This document shows positions 55,501-64,000 of a stretch of 64,000 nt of DNA, one piece after another. The first letter of the stretch is position 1, and every line of letters begins with the position of its first letter. The translations under genes were made by a program, and so were the position numbers. Origin of the DNA: Atherinomorus stipes (Eukaryota; Chordata; Actinopteri; Atheriniformes; Atherinidae); the NCBI GenBank assembly GCA_023101725.1, contig JALJCO010010193.1, positions 184,890 to 248,889 on the forward strand. Direction: 5' to 3'. Under the pieces are notes generated by a model. It saw only the letters and a list, made by a program, of their open reading frames with translations, did not search any database and was not told the DNA's origin.

Positions 55501-58500
55501 CTATCTCTGGAAGCGGACCGCGGTCCGGTTTTAGCGGACTATCTCTGGACGCGGACCGCGGTCCGGTTTTAGCGGACTATCTCTGGAAGCGGACCGCGGT
55601 CCGGTTATAGCGGACTATCTCTGGAAGCGGACCGGTTTTAGCGGACTATCTCTGGAAGCGGACCGCGGTCCGGTTATAGCGGACTATCTCTGGAAGCGGA
55701 CCGCGGTCCGGTTTTAGCGGACTATCTCTGGAGGCGGACGCGGTCCGGTTTCGCGGACTATCTCTGGAAGCGGACCGCGGTCCGAGGTTATAGCGGGCTA
55801 TCTCTGGAAGCGGACCGCGGTCCGGTTATAGCGGCTATCTCTGGAAGCGGACCGTGGCCCTGTTAGTGCGGACTATCTCTGGAAGCGGACCGCGGTCCGG
55901 TTATAGCGGACTATCTCTGGAAGCGGACCGCGGTCCGGTTATAGCGGACTATCTCTGGAAGCGGACCGCGGCCCGGTTATAGCGGACTATCTCTGGAAGC
56001 GGATCGTGGTCCGGTTAGCGGACTATCTCTGGAGCGGACCGTGGTCCGGTTAAAGCGGACCCCTCTCTGGAAGCGGACCGCGGTCCGGTTATAGCGGACT
56101 ATCTCTGGAAGCGGACCCGCGGTCCGGTTATAGCGGACTATCTCTGGAAGCGGACCGCGGCCCGGTTATAGCGGACTATCTCTGGAAGCGGACCGCGGGC
56201 GGTTATAGCGGACTATCTCTGGAGCGGACCGCGGTCTTTTTTCCGGTTATAGCGGACTATCTCTGGAAGCGGACCGCGGTCGGGTTTATAGCTGACTATC
56301 TCTGGAAGCGGACCGCGGTCCGGTTAGAGCAGTCGACTATCTCTGGAGCGGACCGCGGTCTGTTTATAGACCGAGTCGACTATCTCTGGAAGCGGACCGC
56401 GTCCTGTTTCTCAAGCGGACTATCTCAGCGGAACGCGGTCGACTGTTTCTATAGCGGACTATCTCTGGAGCGACCGTAATTGTTTCTCGACCTCAATCGA
56501 CTATCTCTGGAGGGACCGTGGTCTGGTTAAAGCAGTCGACTATCTCTGGAGCGGACCGTGGTCCTGTTAAACGCGGTCTACTCTCTGGGAAGCGGACCAT
56601 GTTCTGGATCGCAGACTATCTCTGGAAGCGGACCAGGGTCCTGTTAGACGCAGGACTATCTCTGGAGCGGCCGTGGTCTGGTTATAGACGTAGTGACTAT
56701 CTCTGGAAGCGGACGGGGGTCCGGTATAAAGTGGGCTATCTCTGGATGCGGACCGGGTCCTTTATGCGGGACTATCTCTGGGGGCGGACCGTGGTCCGGT
56801 TCTGCGGACTATCTCTGGAAGGTGTCCGGTTCCTGGTCCGGTTAAAGCGGACTATCTTTGGAGTGGACTGCGGTCCGGTTAAAGCGGACTATCTCTGGAA
56901 GCGGACTGTGGATCGGTTAAAGCGGACTATCTCTGGAAGCGGATTGGGTCCGGTTGAAGCGGACTATCTCTGGAAGTGGACCGTGGTCCGGTTAAAGCGG
57001 ACTATCTCTGGAAGCGGACTGTGGTCCGGTTTAAACGGACCGTGGTCCAGTTAAAGCAGACTATCTGGAAGCGGACCGTGGTCCAGTTAAAGCGGACTAT
57101 CTCTGGAAGTGGACCGTGGTCCAGTTAAAGCGGACTATCTCTGGAAGTGGACCGTCGTCCGGTTAAAGCGGACTATCTCTGGAAGCGGACCGTGGTCTTG
57201 GGAAGTTTATAGTGGACTATCTCTGGAAGTGGACCGTGGTCCGGTGCAAAGCCGGACTATCTCTGGAAGCGGACCGTGGTCCGGTTAATGCGGACTATCT
57301 CTGGAAGCGGACCGTGGCCCTGTTAATGCGGACTATCTCTGGAAGCGGACCGCGGTCCGGTTATAGCGGACTATCTCTGGAAGCGGACCGTGGTCCGGTT
57401 AAAAGCGGACTCTCTGGAAGCGGACCGTGGTCCGGTTAATGCGGACTATCTCTGGAAGCGGACCGTGGCCCTGTTAATGCGGACTATCTCTGGAAGCGGA
57501 CCGCGGTCCGGTTATAGCGGACTATCTCTGGAAGCGGACCGCGGTCTGGTTAAAGCGGACTATCTCTGGAAGTGGACCGCGGTCCGGTTATAGCTGACTA
57601 TCTCTGGAAAGCGGACCGCGGTCCGGTTAGAGCGGACTATCTCTGGAAGTGGACCGTGGTCCGGTTAAAGCGGACTATCTCTGGAAGCGGACTGCGGTCC
57701 GGTTAAAGCGGACTATCTCTGGAAGCGGACTGCGGTCCGGTTAAAGCGGACTATCTCTGGAAGCGGATTGGGTCCGGTTAGAGCGGACTATCTTTGGAAG
57801 TGGACCGTGGTCCGGTTAAAGCAGACTATCTCTGGAAGCGGACCGTGGTCCGGTTAAAGCGGACCGTGGTCCAGTTAAAGCAGACTATCTCTGGAAGCGG
57901 ACCGTGGTCCAGTTAAAGCAGACTATCTCTGGAAGCGGACCGTGGTCCAGTTAAAGCGGACTATCTCTGGAAGTGGACCGCGGTCCGGTTAAAGCGGACT
58001 ATCTCTGGAAGCGGACCGCGGTCCGGTTATAGCGGACTATCTCTGGAAGCGGACCGTGGTCCGGTTAAAGCGGACTATCTCTGGAAGCGGACCGTGGTCC
58101 GGTTAATGCGGACTATCTCTGGAAGCGGACCGTGGCCCTGTTAATGCGGACTATCTCTGGAAGCGGACCGCGGTCCGGTTATAGCGGACTATCTCTGGAA
58201 AGCGGACCGTGGTCCGGTTAAAGCGGCCTATCTCTGGAAGCGGACCGTGGTACAGGTTAATAGCGGACTATCTCTGGAAGCGGACCGTGGCCCTGTTAAT
58301 GCGGACTATCTCTGGAAGCGGACCGCGGTCCGGTTATAGCGGACTATCTCTGGAAGCGGACCGCGGTCTGGTTAAAGCGGACTATCTCTAGAAGCGGACT
58401 GTGGCCCTGTTAATGCGGACTATCTCTGGAAGCGGACCGTGGTCAGGACAAAGCGGACTATCTCTGGAAGCGGACCGTGGTCCGGTTAAAGCCGGACTAT

Positions 58501-61500
58501 CTCTGGAAGCGGACCGTGGCCCTGTTAATGCGGACTATCTCTGGAAAGCGGACCGCGGTCCGGTTATAAGCGGACTATCTCTGGAAGCGGACCGCGGTCT
58601 GGTTAAAGCGGACTATCTCTGGAAGCGGACCGTGGTCCAGTTAAAGCAGACTATCTCTGGAAGCGGACCGTGGTCCAGTTAAAGCAGACTATCTCTGGAA
58701 GTGGACACGCGGTCCGGTTAAAGCGGACTATCTCTGGAAGCGGACGCGAGGTCAGGTTATAGCGGACTATCTCTGGAAGCTGGACCGTGGTCCGGTTAAA
58801 GCAGACTATCTCTGGAAGCGGACCGTGGTCCAGTTAAAGCAGACTATCTCTGGAAGCGAACCGTGGTCCGGTTAAAGCGGACTATCTCTGAAGCGGACCG
58901 CGGCCCGGTTCCAGCGGACTATCTCTGGAAGCGGACCGTGGTCCAGTTCCAGCGAGACTATCTCTGGAAGCGGACCGTAGGTCCAGTTAAAGCAGACTAA
59001 CTCTGGAAGCGGACCGTGGTCAGTTAAAAAGCGGACTATCTCTGGAAAGTGGACCGCGGTCAGAGTTAAAACGGACTATCTCTGGAAGCGGACCGCGGTC
59101 CGGGACATGACGGAGTATCTCTGGAAGCGGACCGTGGTCCGGTTAAGCGGACTATCTCTGGAAGCGGACCGTTGTCCGGTTAATCGGACTATCTCTGGAA
59201 GCGGACCGTGGCCCTGTTAATGCGGGGGTATCTGCTGGAAGCGGACCGCGGTCCGGCACCGCGGACCATCTCTGGAAGAGACCGGGCGGTAACGGCCAAG
59301 CCGGACTATACTGGAAGCGGCCGCGGGTCGGTGGGGGGCGGAATATCTCCGGGGAGGGAACGCGGGGCTGGGCCCAGCGGACCCCATCTCTGGGAAGCGG
59401 AACGCGGTCCGGTGGGGCGGATTATCTGGGGGTGGATGGGGAGCGCGGTCTGGCTCAAGCGGACCATCTGCAAGAAGCAGACCGTGGGATGGGAGCAGTG
59501 CATTCCGCTATCTCTGAGAAGCAGGACCGCAGGTCTCGGTTATAGCAGGACTATCTCTGGAAGCGGACCGCGGTCTGGTTATAGCGGACTATCTCTGGAA
59601 GCGGACCGTGGCCCTGTTAATGCGGACTATCTCTGGAAGCGGACCGCGGTCCGGTTATAGCCCGGACTATCTCTGGAAGCGGACCGCGGTCTGGTTATAG
59701 CGGACTATCTCTGGAAGCGGACCGTGGCCCTGTTAATGCGGACTATCTCAGGAAGCGGACAGCGGTCCGGTTAAAGCGGACTATCTCTCTGGAAGCGGAC
59801 CGTGGTCCGGTTAATGCGGACTATCTCTGGAAGCGGACCCGTGGCCCTGTTAATGCTGACTATCTCTGGAAGCGGACCGCGGTCCGGTTATAGCGGACTA
59901 TCTCTGGAAGCGGACCGCGGTCTGGTTAAAGCGGACTATCTCTGGAAGTGGACCGCGGTCCGGTTATAGCGGACTATCTCTGGAAGCGGACCGCGGCCCG
60001 GTTATAGCGGACTATCTCTGGAAGCGGACCGTGGCCCTGTTAATGCGGACTATCTCTGGAAGCGGACCGCGGTCCGGTTATAGCGGACTATCTCTGGAAG
60101 CGGACCGCGGTCTGGTTAAAGCGGACTATCTCTGGAAGCGGACCGTGGCCCTGTTAATGCGGACTATCTCTGGAAGCGGACCGCGGTCCGGTTAAAGCGG
60201 ACTATCTCTGGAAGCGGACCGTGGTCCGGTTAAAGCGGACTATCTCTGGAAGCGGACCGTGGCCCTGTTAATGCGGACTATCTCTGGAAGCGGACCGCGG
60301 TCCGGTTAAAGCGGACTATCTCTGGAAGCGGACCGTGGTCCGGTTAATGCGGACTATCTCTGGAAGCGGACCGTGGCCCTGTTAATGCGGACTATCTCTG
60401 GAAGCGGACCGTGGTCCGGTTATAGCGGACTATCTCTGGAAGCGGACCGCGGTCTGGTTAAAGCGGACTATCTCTGGAAGCGGACGTGGCCCTGTTAATG
60501 CGGACTATCTCTGGAAGCGGACCGTGGTCCGGTTAAAGCGGACTATCTCTGGAAGCGGACCGTGGTCCGGTTAAAGCGGACTATCTCTGGAAGCGGACCG
60601 TGGCCCTGTTAATGCGGACTATCTCTGGAAGCGGACCGCGGTCCGGTTATAGCGGACTATCTCTGGAAGCGGACCGCGGTCCGGTTATAGCGGACTATCT
60701 CTGGAAGCGGACCGTGGTCCGGTTAAAGCGGACTATCTCTGGAAGCGGACCGTGGTCCGGTTAATGCGGACTATCTCTGGAAGCGGACCGTGGCCCTGTT
60801 AATGCGGACTATCTCTGGAAGCGGACCGCGGTCCGGTTTTAGCGGACTATCTCTGGAAGCGGACCGTGGTCCGGTTAAAGCGGACTATCTCTGGAAGCGG
60901 ACCGCGGTCCGGTTATAGCGGACTATCTCTGGAAGCGGACCGTGGTCCGGTTAATGCGGACTATCTCTGGAAGCGGACCGCGGTCCGGTTATAGCGGACT
61001 ATCTCTGGAAGCGGACCGCGGTCTGGTTATAGCGGACTATCTCTGGAAGCGGACCGTGGCCCTGTTAATGCGGACTATCTCTGGAAGCGGACCGTGGTCC
61101 GGTTAAAGCGGACTATCTCTGGAAGCGGACCGTGGCCCTGTTAATGCGGACTATCTCTGGAAGCGGACCGCGGTCCTTTTAAAGCGGACTATCTCTGGAA
61201 GCGGACCGTGGTCCGGTTAAAGCGGACTATCTCTGGAAGCGGACCGTGGCCCTGTTAATGCGGACTATCTCTGGAAGCGGACCGCGGTCCTTTTAAAGCG
61301 GACTATCTCTGGAAGTGGACCGTGGCCCTGTTAATGCGGACTATCTCTGGAAGCGGACCGTGGTCCGGTTAATGCGGACTATCTCTGGAAGCGGACCGTG
61401 GCCCTGTTAATGCGGACTATCTCTGGAAGCGGACCGCGGTCCGGTTATAGCGGACTATCTCTGGAAGCGGACCGCGGTCTGGTATTCGGACTATCTCTGA

Positions 61501-64000
61501 AGTGGACCGCGGTCCGGTTATAGCGGACTATCTCTGGAAGCGGACCGCGGCCCCGGTTGGAAGGAGGCTGTAGCGGACTATCCTCTGGAAGCGGACCGCG
61601 GCCCTGTTAATGCGGACTATCTCTGGAAGCGGACCGCGGTCCGGTTTCGCGGACTATCTCTGGAAGCGGACCGTGGGCCTGTTAAAGCGGACTATCTCTG
61701 GAAGCGGGACCCGTGGTCCTGTTAAAGCGGACTATCTCTGGAAGCGGACCGTGGTCCGGTTAAGCGGACTATCTCTGGAAGCGGACCGTGGCCCTGTTAA
61801 AGCGGACTATCTCTGGACGGACCGTGGTCCTGTTAATGCGGACTATCTCTGGGAGCGCACCGCGGTCCGGTTAAAGCGGACTATCTCTGGAAGCGCACCG
61901 TGGTCCTGTTAATGCGGACTATCTCTGAGGCCGACCGTGGTCCTGTTATTGCGGACTATCTCTGGAAGCGGACCGCGGTCTGGTTAAAGCGGACTATCTC
62001 TGGAAGCGGACCGCGGTCTGGTTCGCGGACTATCTCTGGAGCCCGGACCGCGGTCCGGTTTATAGCAGACTCTCTCTGGAAGCGGGACACGCGGTCCAGG
62101 TTATAGCGGACTATCTCTGGAAGTGGACCGCGGTCCGGTTAAAGCGGACTATCTCTGGAAGCGGACTGCGGTCCGGTTAAAGCGGACTATCTCTGGAAGC
62201 GGACCGTGGTCCGGTTAGTACGGACTATCTCTGGAAGCGGACCGCGGTCCGGTTAAGCGGACTATCTCTGGAAGCGGACGCGGTCCCGGTTATAGCGGAC
62301 TATCTCTGGAAGCGGACCGCGGTCCGGTTAATAGCGGACTATCTCTGGAAAGCGGACCGCAGGTCCGGTTCGCCGGACTATCTCTGGAAGCGGACTGCGG
62401 TCCGGTTAAAGCGGACTATCTCTGGAAGTGGACCGTGTTCCGGTTAAAGCGGACTAACTCTGGAAGCGGACCGCGGTCCGGTTCGCTCCTGAACTATCTC
62501 TGGAAGCGGACCGTGTGGTCCGGTTAAAAGCGGACCGCGGTCCGGTTCGCTCAGACTATCTCTGGAAGCGGGCCCGCGGTCCGGTTAACGCGGACTATCT
62601 CTGGAAGCCGGACCGCGGTCCGGTTCGCGGACTATCTCTGGAAGCGGACCGTGGTCCGGTTCGCTATCTCTGGGAAGCGGACCCGCGGTCCGGTTCGCCG
62701 GACTATCTCTGAAGCGGACCGTGGTCCGGTTAAGCGGACTATCTCTGGAAGCGGACCGCGGTCCGGTTCGCGGACTATCTCTGGAAGCGGACCGCGGTCC
62801 GGTTAATGCGGACTATCTCTGGAAGTGGACCGTGGGGTCCGGTTAAAACGGACTATCTCTGGAAGCGGACCGCGGTCCGGTTCGCCCGGACTATCTCTGG
62901 AAGCGGACCGTGAGATCGGTTAAAGCGGACTATCTCTGGGACCGGACCGCGGTCCGGTTAAGCGGACTATCTCTGGAAGCGGACTGCGGTCCGGTTAAAG
63001 CGGACTATCTCTGGAAGCGGACCGCGGTCCGGTTCGCGGACTATCTCTGGGAAGCGGACCGCGGTCCCGGTTAAAGCGGATATCTCTGGAAGCGGACTGC
63101 AGTCCGGTTAAAGCGGACTATCTCTGGAAGTGGACCGCGGTCCGGTTCGCCCGGACTATCTCTGGAAGCGGACTGCGGTCCGGTTAAAGCGGACCTATCT
63201 CTGGAAGCGGACCGTGGTCCGGTTAGCGGACTATCTCTGGAAGCGGACTGCGGTCCGGTTAGAGTGGACTATCTCTGGAAGCGGACTGCGGTCCGGTTAC
63301 GCGGACTATCTCTGGAAGCGGACTGCGGTCCGGTTAGAGTGGACTATCTCTGGGAAGCGGACTGCCGGTCCGGTTAAAGCGGACTATCTCTGGAAGCGGA
63401 CTGCGGTCCGGTTAGAGTGGACTAACTCTGGAAGCGGACCGCGGTCCGGTTAAAGCAGACTATCTCTGGAAGCGGACCGTGGTCCGGTTGCAGCGGACCG
63501 CCGGTCCGGTTAAAGCAGACTATCTCTGGAAGCGGGACCGCGGGGTCTGGGTTCGCGGACTATCTCTGGAAGCGGACCGCGGTCGGTTCGCCGGACTATC
63601 TCTGGGCCCGGACCGCGGTCCGGTTAAAGCGGACTATCTCTGGAAGCAGGACCGTGGTCCGGTTCAGTGAGACTATCTCTGGAAGCGGACCGCGGTCCGG
63701 TTAAAGCGGACTATCTCTGGAAGCGGACCGTGGTCCGGTTAAAGCGGACTATCTCTAGAGAGCGGACAAACCCGCGGTCCGGTTACGCGGGACTATCTCT
63801 GGAAGCGGACCGCGGTCCGGTTAATGCGGACTATCTCTGGAAGCGGACCGTGGTCCGATTTAAAGCGGACTATCTCTGGAAGCGGACCGCGGTCCGGTTA
63901 AAGCGGACTATCTCTGGAAGCGGACCGTGGTCCGAAGTTTAAAGCGGACTATCTCTGGGACCGGACCGCGGTCCCGGTTAAAGCGGACTATCTCTGGAAG
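52528..64000. repeat. 38-bp GC-rich minisatellite, about 300 units, runs off the window
   Basis: The unit is GCGGACTATCTCTGGAAGC + GGACCGCGGTCC + GGTTATA (38 bp). Domains of unit type are visible. 52.5-53.25 kb has GACCATGGTCAGGTTAAA and CTATCCCTGG. 53.25-53.6 kb adds GTGGCCCTGTTAATGC. 53.6-56.3 kb is dominated by GCGGTCCGGTTATA/TTTTA. 56.9-58.1 kb has GTGGTCCAGTTAAAGC; later parts mix types, and after 61.5 kb GGTTCGCGGAC appears. An 865-bp higher-order block is duplicated in 54.4-56.1 kb. Because 38 is not a multiple of 3, stop-poor frames with a 38-residue period (SGLSLEADRGPVKADYLWKR) arise; these are artefacts. 55.7-57.2, 58.7-59.6 and 61.5-64 kb contain many single-base indels. Confidence 0.97.

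Noticed and set aside
56518..63942. Plus-strand frames with repeated SGLSLEADRGPVKADYLWKR as a repeat protein
   Set aside because: A 38-residue period is simply three 38-bp units; frames break wherever an indel occurs and have no gene context.

Overview
This window is non-coding, repeat-dominated vertebrate DNA, almost certainly from a teleost fish. The reasons are degenerate L2-like LINE copies, many hAT elements with 8-bp target duplications, foldback and TTA-flanked MITEs, a Tc1-type fragment, and long minisatellite arrays. There are no operons or bacterial signals, and no RNA genes were recognised. Most long open frames here are repeat artefacts or dead transposon coding sequence.

Layout. 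0.2-1.4 kb is a 34-bp minisatellite. 1.4-8.35 kb is one L2-like LINE with ORF1 esterase, endonuclease and reverse transcriptase remnants. It is split by a 2.4-kb hAT-type insertion (3672-6046), which itself carries a nested hAT MITE, and by a second, unidentified insertion (6912-7888). 8.8-23.4 kb holds hAT and foldback MITEs and a 21-bp minisatellite (12.28-13.59 kb). 23.4-26.9 kb is a 43/31-bp GGATCC-containing minisatellite. 27.2-28.9 kb is a TTA-flanked MITE with a hAT element nested in it. At 29219-29291 lies the best candidate host exon: a start codon, a signal peptide and a phase-1 splice donor. Everything to the right would be its first intron if the call is right. 31-52 kb contains more hAT remnants (two with recognisable protein domains), a second LINE fragment, a LINE 3' tail with an ATT microsatellite, and a 2.86-kb hAT element that is more than half 47-bp minisatellite. 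52.5-64 kb is a 38-bp GC-rich minisatellite of roughly 300 units that runs off the end.

Most notable observations. (1) In the LINE reverse transcriptase, the block encoding the YADD catalytic motif is present but flipped, exactly between two 18-bp inverted repeats, and the frame stays open. (2) The 38-bp array has a perfect 12-bp palindrome in many units, domains of unit variants and an 865-bp higher-order duplication. (3) Several minisatellites lie inside or against transposable elements, which suggests they were seeded there. I found no convincing new defence or metabolic system. The window is best read as a promoter/first-intron region heavily modified by transposons and tandem-repeat expansion. 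Some stretches look like poor assembly consensus.
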